64,000 nucleotides of DNA. It comes from Pseudomonas akapageensis (GTDB lineage Bacteria; Pseudomonadota; Gammaproteobacteria; Pseudomonadales; Pseudomonadaceae). The notes beneath the pieces are model-generated. The model had not been told where the DNA came from. It searched no databases and was given only the letters and a program-made list of their open reading frames with translations. A program made the position numbers and the translations under genes. The DNA is taken from the NCBI RefSeq assembly GCF_011355085.1, contig NZ_VXCP01000016.1, positions 124,001-188,000 on the forward strand, written 5' to 3'. Below are positions 18,925 to 27,170 of this stretch, piece after piece. Each line of letters begins with the position of its first letter. The stretch's first letter is position 1.

Positions 18925-18978
18925 TCAGCCATATCTGAGCCAAAGCGCGACCTTCAGTGCCCTAATTCGCTCAATAGG

Positions 18979-19060
18979 TGGCTGCGTGCGGGAGGCATTC
19001 GTGCCTGCCGGGATCCTTTCGCCCCCGGTCTTGCAGATCTGCACGTAGTCGCCAACCACC
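18979..19060 (+). ncRNA. Structured leader-type RNA repeat, copy A (orphan)
   Basis: Three consecutive hairpins: AGGCA-TTCG-TGCCT (18993-19006), CCGGG/CCCGG (19008-19012 with 19024-19028) and TGCAG-AT-CTGCA (19032-19043). Copy B, 240 bases downstream, has the same three hairpins with different paired bases. No protein-coding start follows this copy directly. The gap between the DsbA-like gene and the gene at 19349 is filled by copies A and B. Confidence 0.6.
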
Positions 19061-19084
19061 ATCTACATTCACCATTGCCCTCAG

Positions 19085-19330
19085 CTACCTAATGAGGCTA
19101 ACCTTCCCCGGTCACTATCCAAATAGTGACTGGGCGTCGCGGCCCGTTCAGCAGAAGGCGCAACAGCGCCCCATACACATTTGCAGGCGCTATTTTTACG
19201 CCCGCTTTTTGTGCAATGGCTGCTGTGCGTGGGAGACCTTCGGGTCTGCCGAGTTCCTTTTGCCTCGGTCCGCGAACCCGCGTACGGCTGCCACCCAATC
19301 GTTTCGCGGCGATGGATGACAGCTTCACTG
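19085..19330 (+). ncRNA. Structured leader-type RNA repeat, copy B, 5' leader of the gene at 19349
   Basis: Seen in order: GTCACTAT-CCAA-ATAGTGAC (19111-19130), GGCGC/GCGCC (19157-19170), AGACC-TTCG-GGTCT (19234-19247), CCGAG/CTCGG (19249-19253 with 19264-19268), CGCG-AACC-CGCG (19271-19282), then a GGCTGCCACCCAA box at 19286-19298. The box can pair imperfectly with GGATGACAGC at 19313-19322, next to the ribosome site of the gene. The same box precedes the related gene at 63867. Confidence 0.65.
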
Positions 19331-19348
19331 TGCAGAAGGAGATTTGCC

Positions 19349-19660
19349 ATGATGAAGATCGTCCCCGATCCACCCGCTTTACCCCCTGGAACCATCCTTA
19401 AAACGGCCGAGACAGCCTTTGGCTGTTGCGATGCCGTGCACGATCCGATGTTTACCGTGCGTGGCGGTATCGGTGCTGAAGATGCCTTGGTGCACATCTC
19501 GCTGTTCCTGCAATCTGTCTATGCGACGGCCAACGCCGCCTGCAATCAGGCGTCGATGGAAGAGCGGGGACTGCATTGGGCAACCATGCACTCGGTCGAG
19601 ATAGCCAAGGCATTGGTCGATGCGTTGCTGGATGGGGCTGAGGGATTGGCGCCGAAGTAA
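19349..19660 (+). CDS. DUF6124/DUF3077-type small protein
   Basis: A 103-residue protein starting MMKIVPDPPALPPGTILKTA. Its centre (VHISLFLQSVYATANAACNQ, then HWATMHSVEIAKALVDALL) forms two predicted helices. The N-terminal IVPDPP is shared with the gene at 63867 (NKIVPDPPFTLGK), and the helical part with the gene at 29853. Function is unknown. AGAAGGAGA at 19334-19342 is the ribosome site; the first or second Met may be used. It follows the structured repeat copy B. Confidence 0.75.
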   Translation: MMKIVPDPPALPPGTILKTAETAFGCCDAVHDPMFTVRGGIGAEDALVHISLFLQSVYATANAACNQASMEERGLHWATMHSVEIAKALVDALLDGAEGLAPK

Positions 19661-19678
19661 CAGGATCGCGCCGAACAT

Positions 19679-19783
19679 GTAGCCGCTGCCGCCAGGCTGC
19701 GCTCGCCTGCGGAGCAGGCGCAGGATCTCAGGACCGCCGGGGAGCCCTTCGGGACTCCAGCGCAGCCTGGCGGCAGCGGCTAC
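19679..19783. repeat. Large inverted repeat (REP/BIME family 2)
   Basis: 25-base perfect arms (19679-19703 and 19759-19783; GTAGCCGCTGCCGCCAGGCT with its complement) enclose smaller hairpins. The same arm family recurs at 60761-60830. It lies between the DUF6124-type gene and tRNA-Thr. Confidence 0.85.
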
Positions 19784-19867
19784 AGACTGCGTTCGGCTCG
19801 GGTCGAGCGGCGAGCCGTCCGGCCTGCAGTGCTCGGCTTGCCAATAATCCCAATCGCCCTGGAAACA

Positions 19868-19894
19868 AAAAAGGCCCACATCGCTGTGAGCCTT
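19868..19894 (-). terminator. Terminator of tRNA-Thr
   Basis: On the minus strand AGGCTCACA pairs with TGTGGGCCT and ends in six U residues (A-run at 19867-19872 on the plus strand). Confidence 0.85.
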
Positions 19895-19907
19895 TCTTGT
19901 CGAACTA

Positions 19908-19983
<76 letters not shown>

Positions 19984-19997
19984 ATGTGAGGGCGCTG

Positions 19998-20025
19998 ATT
20001 ATAGCTATTCGTCCTGTCGAGTAAA
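19998..20025 (-). promoter_or_regulatory. Sigma-70 promoter of tRNA-Thr
   Basis: On the minus strand TTTACT (20020-20025) lies 16 bases from a perfect TATAAT (19998-20003), followed by a GC-rich discriminator as in stringently controlled stable-RNA promoters. Confidence 0.8.
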
Positions 20026-20251
20026 CCCCCCAGGCAAAGATTTTTAGCGGCTTTAGATACTTTGGCTCCAGCGCTTATGCACAAGGCGCATGCCAATCCT
20101 CCCTGCTACACCTCCATTTTCAGAACCTTTCCCATCTTTTCGCAAGGTGCTGTTTTTACTGACTTTTAGAATATGAACAAAAAATGACCAAGCCGTTATA
20201 TGGCTTGGATCCATGATTTTCACTGGAGTTGGCGAAACCTTGTCAACAGAG

Positions 20252-20260
20252 TTATCCACA
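20252..20260 (+). other. Consensus DnaA box (TTATCCACA)
   Basis: A perfect 9-base DnaA box just outside the 3' end of the methyltransferase gene. Two more perfect boxes lie inside that gene at 20512-20520 and 21217-21225, both inverted. The gap 19984-20283 otherwise holds the tRNA promoter and an AT-rich stretch, with no gene seen. Confidence 0.7.
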
Positions 20261-20283
20261 GGCTGTTGGATAAATCCGATCAT

Positions 20284-21498
20284 CTATTTTTGTTCGGCGA
20301 GCAGCATCAGGTTGCGTGGGGTGAGGTGGTGTCCGCAAAAAACGCCCAGCTCCACCACGTAGCCATGCTCTTGCAGAAAGAGTGCACGGTCGAGTACCAG
20401 CCATAGTTCCAATGGGCGGCGGAACAGGTTTCGGACCAGTTCGAGGTTGCGCACTTCGGCCAGGCGTTGCTGGCCCGCGGCTTCGAGTGCGTGCCAGTCG
20501 TGCTCCTCGTTTGTGGATAACCCTTTGAGTGCGGCGAGGTCGCGGCAGTAGTCGGCGAAAGGTTTTTCCAGCCAGGCGCTGGGGAGCGAAGGGGTTGGCA
20601 GGTATTCGTCTTCCTGGCGCAGGCGGCGTTGCAGCAAGTCGAAGCCCAGGCGGCGGGCCATGGAGGTGTCGCGTTGGCGGCGTACACGGGCACCGGCGGT
20701 GACGGTCTCGCTCAGGGGCAGGCCGAGGTCGTCCAGGGAGAGCGAAAGGGTCGATGCTGCTGCCGCGGTGGACAGGGGCTGGTAGGTCGGGGTGGCGGTG
20801 CGGTTGTAGCAGCAGGGGGCGATTGCGAGCTGGCGACAGCCGACGCTGCTGGCCAGTTGCATCAGGCGCACGTGCAGGTCACCACAGGCGTGCAGGGCGA
20901 CGGCGGTGTGGCCGGGCTGCAGTTGTGCGGCGGCGTCGGCGGCCATGACATCCTGCAAGCGGTGGTCAGCAAGCAGATGGTGGTGTTGGCTGAGTTGTTG
21001 TCCGGCGTCTACCAGCTGAGGGTCGAACTCCAGGCAGGTCAGGGTTTGGTCTTGCTGCAATAGGCGCCTGCCCAGGTGGCCCTTGCCAGCGCACCAGTCG
21101 AGCCAGTGCCGGGGCGTGCGAATGAAGTTCAGATGTTGGCCGAAGGCTTCGATTTGCTGCCACTTGCGCCCGGGTACGTCGACGTTGAGGCGGGCGGGGG
21201 CGGGCTTGAGTTCGACTGTGGATAACTCGCCGACGGCACTCAGCCTGGTCGCTTCGCTGGCGATCTGAGGATAAGGGGAGGGTGCCGGCAGGGCTTCCGG
21301 CTGGTTGTGCGCGTCCGCATCACTGAGCGAGCGTTGCCGCAGCCAGCGGGCCAGTTCCGGGTGCCGGGCTTCCCAGGGCAGGTGCTGGTGGTTGAACGGG
21401 CGCGGGCGCCAGAGTGTCTGGTGTTCGAGCAGGAAGCTGTCGAGCGCCTTGAAGCGGGCCAGCAGTTGTTCGCCCTTGAGGGTGTTTGCCTGGGTCAT
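20284..21498 (-). CDS. SAM-dependent methyltransferase (class I, Methyltransf_32-like)
   Basis: A 404-residue protein. The SAM-binding motif is HWLDWCAGKGHLGRRLL at about 145-160, followed by LTCLEFDPQLV and a later AVALHACGDLHVRL. This CAGKG layout matches the PF13679 group, whose substrates are mostly undefined (rRNA, tRNA or protein). I use the ATG at 21498 (MTQANTLKGEQLLARF); the upstream frame has no similarity to a protein. Three consensus DnaA boxes lie in or at its end, two within the coding sequence. Confidence 0.82.
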   Translation of the reverse strand: MTQANTLKGEQLLARFKALDSFLLEHQTLWRPRPFNHQHLPWEARHPELARWLRQRSLSDADAHNQPEALPAPSPYPQIASEATRLSAVGELSTVELKPAPARLNVDVPGRKWQQIEAFGQHLNFIRTPRHWLDWCAGKGHLGRRLLQQDQTLTCLEFDPQLVDAGQQLSQHHHLLADHRLQDVMAADAAAQLQPGHTAVALHACGDLHVRLMQLASSVGCRQLAIAPCCYNRTATPTYQPLSTAAAASTLSLSLDDLGLPLSETVTAGARVRRQRDTSMARRLGFDLLQRRLRQEDEYLPTPSLPSAWLEKPFADYCRDLAALKGLSTNEEHDWHALEAAGQQRLAEVRNLELVRNLFRRPLELWLVLDRALFLQEHGYVVELGVFCGHHLTPRNLMLLAEQK

Positions 21499-21556
21499 GT
21501 CTTGAACTTGAGAGAATCGGGGCTGGCCTAGCGTGCGCCAAGCCCCGCATGGACGT

Positions 21557-22246
21557 CTAGCGGCCCTGACAGGCGTCCACGCGCAACCAGCGCTCGAGGA
21601 GCTTGAAGGCACGTACCATCAGGAAGGAGATCAGCAGGTAGAACAGGCCGGCGGCAAAGAAGATCTCTACCGGCAGGTAAGTGCGGGCAATGATCGTGCG
21701 GGCCATGCCGGTCAGTTCCAGCAAAGTCACGGTACTGGCCAGGGCACTGGCCTTGAGCATCAGGATCACTTCGTTACTGTAGGCCGGCAGGCCGATGCGC
21801 GCGGCGCGCGGCAGCATGATGTAGAACAGCGCCTTGGCCCTGGACATGCCCAGCGCCCGCGCCGCTTCGATCTCGCCGCGTGGGATGGCCTGCAGTGCGC
21901 CGCGCAGGATCTCGGCGATATACGCGGCGGTATGCAGGGTCATGGTGATGACGGTGCACCAGAACGGATCGCGCAGGTACGGCCACAGCGAACTTGTGCG
22001 GATGGCATCGAACTGGGCCAGGCCGTAGTAGACCAGGAACAGTTGCACCAGCAGTGGTGTGCCACGGAAGAAGAAAATGTAGCCGTAGGGCAGAGCGCGC
22101 ACGTACCAGTGCCGCGAGGAGCGGGCGATGCCCAGCGGGATGGCCAGGATCAACCCGGCGAGCACGGCGATGGCGACCAGTTCCAGGGTCAGGGTGGCAC
22201 CCTGGGCCAGGCGCGGCAGCCATTTGATGATGACTTCCCAATTCAT
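21557..22246 (-). CDS. Polar amino-acid ABC transporter permease (HisM/AotM type)
   Basis: A 229-residue inner-membrane permease with about five helices and the EAA loop EIEAARALGMSRAKALFYI that contacts the ATPase. It starts at 22246, overlapping the other permease by four bases. It is the distal gene of the order ATPase, binding protein, permease, permease, equivalent to P. aeruginosa PA5152-PA5155. The long open frame upstream of 22246 overlaps that permease and is not used. Confidence 0.92.
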   Translation of the reverse strand: MNWEVIIKWLPRLAQGATLTLELVAIAVLAGLILAIPLGIARSSRHWYVRALPYGYIFFFRGTPLLVQLFLVYYGLAQFDAIRTSSLWPYLRDPFWCTVITMTLHTAAYIAEILRGALQAIPRGEIEAARALGMSRAKALFYIMLPRAARIGLPAYSNEVILMLKASALASTVTLLELTGMARTIIARTYLPVEIFFAAGLFYLLISFLMVRAFKLLERWLRVDACQGR

Positions 22247-22938
22247 GAGGTAGCCCTCGCAAAGCCGCGAGCGGCGCGTTTTTCCATGAAGTGCATGCCG
22301 ATCATGGCGAGGATGGTCAGGCCCAGGTAGATGAAGGCGGCGACCATGTAGAAGGTGAAGGGCTGCTTGGTCACGGTCACGGCGATTTGCGAGTGACGCA
22401 TGATTTCTTCCAGGCCGATTACCGACACCAGCGCGGTGTCTTTCATCAGGATCATGAACAGGTTGCCCAGGCCTGGCAGGGCGATACGCCACATTTGCGG
22501 CAGAATCAGCCTGGAGAAGATCCGCGCCTTGGACATGCCCAGGGCAATACCGGCTTCACGGTGCCCCTTGGGGATGGCCAGGATCGCCCCGCGGAACACT
22601 TCCGTGGCGTAGGCGCCGAAGCACAAGCCCAGAGCGATGACGCCCGCAGCGAAGGCATTGAGCTCCAGGTCGGGAATGTTCAGCAGTTCGCCAAGCCGGT
22701 TCATCAGGCTGACGGTGCCGAAGTAGATCAGCAGAACCCAGAGCAGTTCGGGAACGCCGCGCACCAGGGTCGAGTAGGTCCCGCCCAGCCACTGCAGGGG
22801 TTTGTAGGGGGAGGTCTTGGCCAATGCGCCAAGCAGACCGAGTACCAGGCCCAGGCACAGTGCCGAGAGCGCCAGCTTGACGGTCATCAACGCGCCAGCG
22901 GCCAGGGCCGGGCCGAATCCGTAGAGATCAATATTCAT
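22243..22938 (-). CDS. Polar amino-acid ABC transporter permease (HisQ/AotQ type)
   Basis: A 231-residue permease starting MNIDLYGFGPALAAGALMTV. The EAA loop is HREAGIALGMSKARIFSRLI. It pairs with the HisM-like permease to form the membrane channel. It lies 54 bases after the binding protein gene. Confidence 0.92.
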   Translation of the reverse strand: MNIDLYGFGPALAAGALMTVKLALSALCLGLVLGLLGALAKTSPYKPLQWLGGTYSTLVRGVPELLWVLLIYFGTVSLMNRLGELLNIPDLELNAFAAGVIALGLCFGAYATEVFRGAILAIPKGHREAGIALGMSKARIFSRLILPQMWRIALPGLGNLFMILMKDTALVSVIGLEEIMRHSQIAVTVTKQPFTFYMVAAFIYLGLTILAMIGMHFMEKRAARGFARATS

Positions 22939-22992
22939 GGGCAGGCTTAGCTAGGACCGGCACCGCCTCGAAGGCGATGCCGGTGGGGCAGA

Positions 22993-23742
22993 TCAATAGA
23001 TGCTGAACGGGAAGTACTTGTCGTTGATCTTCTTGTACGTACCGTCGGCAACGATTTCTTTCAGGGCGGCGTTCAGCTTCTCGCGAATCGGATCGCCTTT
23101 GCGCACGGCAATACCGATCTTGTCGCTTTCTTCGACCGGGTCGCCCTTGAACTCGTAAGCCTTTCCGGCGTCACTTTTCAGCCACTCGTAGTTGACGTAC
23201 TTGTCGGCCAGGATGCCGTCGAGGCGGCCGGAAGTCAGGTCCAGGAAGGCGTTTTCCTGGGTGTCATACAGCTTGATCTCGATGTCGCTACCCAGGTTAT
23301 CTTCCAGCCAGGTGCCGGCCAGGGTCGACCGTTGTGCGCCGATGACCTTACCCTTGAGCGAGTCCTTGTCGGTCTTGAACTCGACGTTTTTCGGGGCAAT
23401 GAACTGCAGCTTGTTCGAGTAGTACGGGTCAGTGAAATCAACCGCCTGCTTGCGTTCGTCGGTGATCGACATCGACGAGATCAGGAAGTCGAATTTCTTG
23501 GCGTTCAGCGCGGGGATGATGCCGTCCCAGTCGGAAGTGACGACTGTGCACTCGACTTTCATCTTGGCGCACAGGGCGTCGCCGATCTCTTTGTCAAAAC
23601 CGACGACCTGGCCACTGGCATCTTTATTGTTGAAGGGTGGGTAGGCCGCTTCGATGCCCATCTTCAGCGTTTCGGCCATGGCGTTCGCCGAAAGCACCAG
23701 AGAGGCGGCAGCGGCCAGGAGAAATTTCTTGTAGGTCTGCAT
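22993..23742 (-). CDS. Basic/polar amino-acid ABC transporter substrate-binding protein
   Basis: A 249-residue periplasmic protein. MQTYKKFLLAAAASLVLSAN-AMA is a signal peptide ending at Ala-Met-Ala. The mature part starts ETLKMGIEAAYPPFNNKDAS and carries the SBP_bac_3 features (GFDKEIGDALCAKM, SSMSITDERKQAVDFTDPYY, and an AQRSTLAGTWLED segment). The family binds lysine, arginine, ornithine, histidine or octopine; the exact ligand is unknown. It has a normal ribosome site (GGAGCAAC) and follows the ATPase gene by 13 bases. Confidence 0.93.
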   Translation of the reverse strand: MQTYKKFLLAAAASLVLSANAMAETLKMGIEAAYPPFNNKDASGQVVGFDKEIGDALCAKMKVECTVVTSDWDGIIPALNAKKFDFLISSMSITDERKQAVDFTDPYYSNKLQFIAPKNVEFKTDKDSLKGKVIGAQRSTLAGTWLEDNLGSDIEIKLYDTQENAFLDLTSGRLDGILADKYVNYEWLKSDAGKAYEFKGDPVEESDKIGIAVRKGDPIREKLNAALKEIVADGTYKKINDKYFPFSIY

Positions 23743-23755
23743 GCGTGTTGCTCCG

Positions 23756-24529
23756 TTAGCGGTTGCTGGACATGAACTGTTTACAACGCGCCGAAAGCGG
23801 GTTTTCAAATACCTGCTGCGGCGATCCTTGCTCTTCAACGAGCCCCTGGTGAAGGAAGACCACTTCACTGGAAACCTGGCGGGCGAAGCTCATTTCATGG
23901 GTGACCAGTAGCATGGTTCGGCCTTCTTCGGCCAGTGCACGGATGACGTTGAGCACTTCTTGAACCATTTCCGGATCGAGTGCCGAAGTCGGCTCATCGA
24001 ACAGGATGACTTTAGGCTGCATGGCCAGCGTGCGGGCAATGGCCGCCCGTTGCTGCTGGCCACCGGAGAGCTGTGCGGGATAGGCGTGGCGTTTGTCGCC
24101 GATGCCGACCTTGGCCAGCAATGCTTCGGCAACTTCAATGGCTTCGGCCTTGCTTTGGCCGAGGACGCGACGCGGGGCCTCGATGATGTTGTCGAGGATG
24201 GTCATGTGCGGCCACAGGTTGAAGTTCTGGAAAACGAAGCCGATCTCGCTGCGCATGCGATTGATCTGCTTGTTGTCGGCGGCGATCAGCTCACCGTTCT
24301 TGGCAGCTTTCAGCTTGAGTTCTTCGCCGGCCACCAGGATTTGCCCCTGATGCGGACTTTCCAGCAGGTTGATGCAACGTAGCAGTGTGGACTTGCCCGA
24401 ACCGGAAGAGCCCAGGATCGAGATCACATCGCCGTCACGAGCGGTCAGCGAGATGCCTTTAAGTACCTCCAGTTCCCCGTAGCGTTTGTGCAGGTTACGG
24501 ATTTCCAGAGCGGGCGTGGCCTCGGCCAT
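23756..24529 (-). CDS. Polar amino-acid ABC transporter ATP-binding protein (HisP/AotP type)
   Basis: A 257-residue ATPase. Walker A is GSSGSGKST, the signature is [17 protein letters not shown], Walker B is [13 protein letters not shown] and the H-loop is [10 protein letters not shown]. It powers the importer formed with the next three genes. A GAGGA ribosome site precedes the ATG. Confidence 0.95.
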   Translation of the reverse strand: MAEATPALEIRNLHKRYGELEVLKGISLTARDGDVISILGSSGSGKSTLLRCINLLESPHQGQILVAGEELKLKAAKNGELIAADNKQINRMRSEIGFVFQNFNLWPHMTILDNIIEAPRRVLGQSKAEAIEVAEALLAKVGIGDKRHAYPAQLSGGQQQRAAIARTLAMQPKVILFDEPTSALDPEMVQEVLNVIRALAEEGRTMLLVTHEMSFARQVSSEVVFLHQGLVEEQGSPQQVFENPLSARCKQFMSSNR

Positions 24530-24594
24530 GTGCGGTCCTCATGATGTCTGATGCGTTCCTGCTGTTGGTGGCCTTCCTGGCGAGGCGCCAAGCT

Positions 24595-24622
24595 AGCATA
24601 GCGGTTGGACGTCAGCCAACAA
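24595..24622 (-). promoter_or_regulatory. Possible sigma-70 promoter of the amino-acid ABC operon
   Basis: Minus strand TTGTTG (24617-24622), a 16-base spacer and TATGCT (24595-24600), about 65 bases before the ATPase start. The match is moderate. The gap 24530-25142 holds this, the candidate gabP promoter and no gene I can support. Confidence 0.4.
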
Positions 24623-25043
24623 CGCGGCGGCGGCAAATTACTACCGGGCGAGCGGGTGTCGCATCGCTGCAGTTGGCTGTCGCGCGGATGTCAACCGAGC
24701 CTGCCTGGCCTGCACTTTGCCGTGACTTTCCAGCGCGGGAGTCGCGTAAAAAAAGGCGCGATGGTGCCAGCTTTGGCGGGGTGTTGGAAGCGGCGTCTCT
24801 GTTCACCAGCACGAGGTGCGACAGATGGAGTGCTTGGTTGTACCGACGGTTGCTCCTTTGTGTGCGCACTTTTTGCGTGAAGGTGTTACCTCGGCAGTGA
24901 AATGGTGCAACTCATACAACGTGTAACTGGGTATTTCTGTAATGGAAATCCTCGCTTGATGGCAAAAAGCTATTATTTTCAAGGGGTTGATGTAAAAGCA
25001 TCAGCCTCTCTGGGGCGGATGTGCCAGCGTTTTTGGCAAAAAG

Positions 25044-25058
25044 TGGCTCGGTTATTGC
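25044..25058 (+). promoter_or_regulatory. Candidate sigma-54 promoter of gabP
   Basis: TGGCTCGGTTATTGC matches the -24/-12 consensus TGGCACGNNNNTTGC at every fixed base except one, with the exact GG-to-GC spacing. It lies about 85 bases before the gabP start on the same strand, leaving a normal leader length. Confidence 0.6.
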
Positions 25059-25142
25059 TAAAAAATCGCAACGGAATGTTACGGCCCTCACGAGGGGCAC
25101 ATTCCAGGCTCTGTACAGAACGTCTTTTACAAAGGTAGCTTT

Positions 25143-26534
25143 ATGAGCAGTTCGCAAAACAATGACCTGGGCCAGGGGCTCAAGCAGCGGCATGTCACCA
25201 TGCTGTCCATCGCCGGGGTGATTGGCGCAGGTTTGTTCGTCGGCTCCGGCCATGCCATCGCCCAGGCGGGTCCCGCCGTGCTGTTGGCTTATCTCGGGGC
25301 GGGTACCCTGGTAGTACTGGTCATGCGCATGCTGGCGGAAATGGCTGTGGCCTCGCCTGACACCGGTTCCTTCTCCACTTACGCCGACAAGGCCATCGGT
25401 CACTGGGCCGGTTTTACCATCGGCTGGCTGTACTGGTGGTTCTGGGTATTGGTGATTCCGCTGGAAGCCAATGCCGCCGCCACCATTCTGCACGCCTGGT
25501 TCCCTGGCATTGCAATCTGGGTCTTCACCTTGGTCATCACTTTGTTGCTGACTATTACCAACCTGTTCAGCGTGAAGAATTATGGCGAGTTCGAATTCTG
25601 GTTCGCCTTGATCAAGGTTCTGGCGATCCTGGGCTTCATCGCTCTGGGCGTGCTGGCGATCTTCGGCTTGTTGCCGACCAGCCAGGTCAGTGGTGTCAGC
25701 CATCTGGCCGATACCCAGGGCTTCATGCCAAATGGCATGGGCGCGGTGGTGGCCGCGATGCTGACCACCATGTTCTCTTTCATGGGTACTGAAATCGTCA
25801 CCATTGCTGCCGCCGAGTCCAAGGACCCGGGCCAGCAGATCACCAAGGCAACCAACTCGGTTATCTGGCGGATCTTCCTGTTCTACCTCGTATCGATCTT
25901 TGTCGTGGTTGCCCTGGTGCCTTGGAACGACAGCCGTCTGGCCGAAGTCGGTTCCTACCAGACCGTTCTGGACCTGATGGGTATCCCGAACGCCAAGCTG
26001 ATCGTCGACCTGGTGGTTCTGGTTGCCGTGACCAGCTGCCTGAACTCGGCCCTGTACACCGCTTCGCGCATGCTGTTCTCCCTGAGCAAGCGTGGTGATG
26101 CACCGGCCGTGGCTCAACGCACTACCTCCAGCGGCACTCCTTACTGGGCGGTCATGCTGTCCACCGCGGCAGCGTTCCTGGCGGTATTCGCCAACTATGT
26201 AGCGCCAGCCCAGGTGTTTGAGTTCCTGCTGGCAAGCTCGGGTGCAATCGCCCTGCTGGTTTACCTGGTGATCGCTTTCTCGCAATTGCGCATGCGCCGT
26301 CAGCGCATGGCGCGTGGTGAGAAGATTGCCTTCAAGATGTGGCTGTTCCCAGGTCTGACCTGGGCCACCATTGTCTTCATCGTTGGCATTCTGACCCTGA
26401 TGCTGATTCGCGAGCAGAATCGCGCCGAAGTGCTTTCGACCGCGCTGCTGGCCATCGTGGTCGTCGCTGCCGGCATGCTGGTGGCTCGTCGTCGCAAGAG
26501 CGAGCAACTGGGCGCTGCGGTGTTGAGCCGCTGA
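25143..26534 (+). CDS. gabP: GABA permease GabP (APC superfamily)
   Basis: A 463-residue permease with about 12 membrane helices. The N-terminal LKQRHVTMLSIAGVIGAGLFVGSG is the APC helix-1 signature, and SFMGTEIVTIAAAESKDPGQ is the helix-6/7 region of the AAT family. It closely resembles the GabP group, a proton-coupled GABA importer; another short-chain amino acid is possible. AAGGTAG is the ribosome site. A strong bidirectional terminator follows, and a candidate sigma-54 promoter precedes it. Confidence 0.85.
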   Translation: MSSSQNNDLGQGLKQRHVTMLSIAGVIGAGLFVGSGHAIAQAGPAVLLAYLGAGTLVVLVMRMLAEMAVASPDTGSFSTYADKAIGHWAGFTIGWLYWWFWVLVIPLEANAAATILHAWFPGIAIWVFTLVITLLLTITNLFSVKNYGEFEFWFALIKVLAILGFIALGVLAIFGLLPTSQVSGVSHLADTQGFMPNGMGAVVAAMLTTMFSFMGTEIVTIAAAESKDPGQQITKATNSVIWRIFLFYLVSIFVVVALVPWNDSRLAEVGSYQTVLDLMGIPNAKLIVDLVVLVAVTSCLNSALYTASRMLFSLSKRGDAPAVAQRTTSSGTPYWAVMLSTAAAFLAVFANYVAPAQVFEFLLASSGAIALLVYLVIAFSQLRMRRQRMARGEKIAFKMWLFPGLTWATIVFIVGILTLMLIREQNRAEVLSTALLAIVVVAAGMLVARRRKSEQLGAAVLSR

Positions 26535-26560
26535 CAGCCGTTCGCTTGAGATAAAAGAAG

Positions 26561-26591
26561 GCCGCAGTCAGTAATGACTGCGGCTTTTTTT
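26561..26591. terminator. Bidirectional terminator between gabP and the XRE-cupin gene
   Basis: GCCGCAGTCA (26561-26570) pairs perfectly with TGACTGCGGC (26575-26584) over a GTAA loop, with a T7 tail. It ends 3 bases before the stop of the convergent gene. Confidence 0.93.
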
Positions 26592-26594
26592 ATT

Positions 26595-27152
26595 TCAGTT
26601 GAAAACCCAAAGCACGCGCGTGGCTTTGTCGGTGAGGTTGGCATAGCGGAACTGGGCATGGGGTGGTAGCTGAAAGCTGTCGTTGGGGCCGAGGGTGACT
26701 GGCTCTTCGTCGTTTTCCAGCCACAGGGTCAGTTCGCCTTCGAGCACGAAGCCGCCCTGTTCCGAGCTGTCGTTCAGGTGCCCCTCGCCACTGGTGGCGC
26801 CGGGTGCCAGGTGGCTTTCGAGCATGGAGAAGCCGCCGGAGATGGTCGGTGAGGCCAGCATGTCGGTAATGCCGCCCGCGTAGTACAGGGTGCGGCGCTC
26901 ACCGGGGCGAGTGACCCAGCGCAGCGCGCGGGGCTTGTTCAGGTTGTAGAAGTAGGTGGTCGGTACGCCCAGGGTTTCGCTGATGGCCGTGAGGTCGGCA
27001 ACGGTCGGGCGCGACAGCCCGCGCTCGACCTGTGACAGAAAGCCCACCGAACGATCGATCTTCTGGGCCAGGTCACCCAAAGTCATGTTCTTGTGTTTGC
27101 GCAGGTCGCGAATCAGGATCGCCAGGCCTTCGACTTCTTCTTGCATGTTCAT
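26595..27152 (-). CDS. XRE-family regulator with C-terminal cupin domain
   Basis: A 185-residue protein. The HTH (about 12-66) reads LRKHKNMTLGDLAQKIDRSV and FLSQVERGLSRPTVADLTAI. The cupin domain (about 110-180) has ATSGEGHLNDSSEQGGFVLE and ends FRYANLTDKATRVLWVFN. This architecture matches PuuR/PauR-type regulators of polyamine genes, which sense the substrate through the cupin. It sits 18 bases after an FAD oxidoreductase gene of the polyamine-oxidase type and probably controls it. GAAGGA precedes the ATG. Confidence 0.86.
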   Translation of the reverse strand: MNMQEEVEGLAILIRDLRKHKNMTLGDLAQKIDRSVGFLSQVERGLSRPTVADLTAISETLGVPTTYFYNLNKPRALRWVTRPGERRTLYYAGGITDMLASPTISGGFSMLESHLAPGATSGEGHLNDSSEQGGFVLEGELTLWLENDEEPVTLGPNDSFQLPPHAQFRYANLTDKATRVLWVFN

Positions 27153-27170
27153 GGGTGTACGTCCTTCGAA

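Noticed and set aside
19081..19497. 138-residue minus-strand ORF across the structured leader repeat
   Set aside because: It is an antisense reading of repeat copy B and the start of the DUF6124-type gene. Its sequence is low-complexity, and base changes between copies A and B preserve hairpins rather than codons.
20252..21225. Replication origin (oriC)
   Set aside because: Only three dispersed DnaA boxes, two inside a coding gene, no AT-rich unwinding region between them and no dnaA, dnaN or gidA nearby.
24541..24900. 119-residue ORF between the ABC operon and gabP
   Set aside because: Arg/Ser-rich composition without a ribosome site; it overlaps the likely promoter of the divergent ABC operon.
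24912..26507. 531-residue minus-strand ORF opposite gabP
   Set aside because: His/Gln/Gly-rich composition typical of an antisense frame of a membrane protein gene; gabP has clear motifs and a ribosome site.
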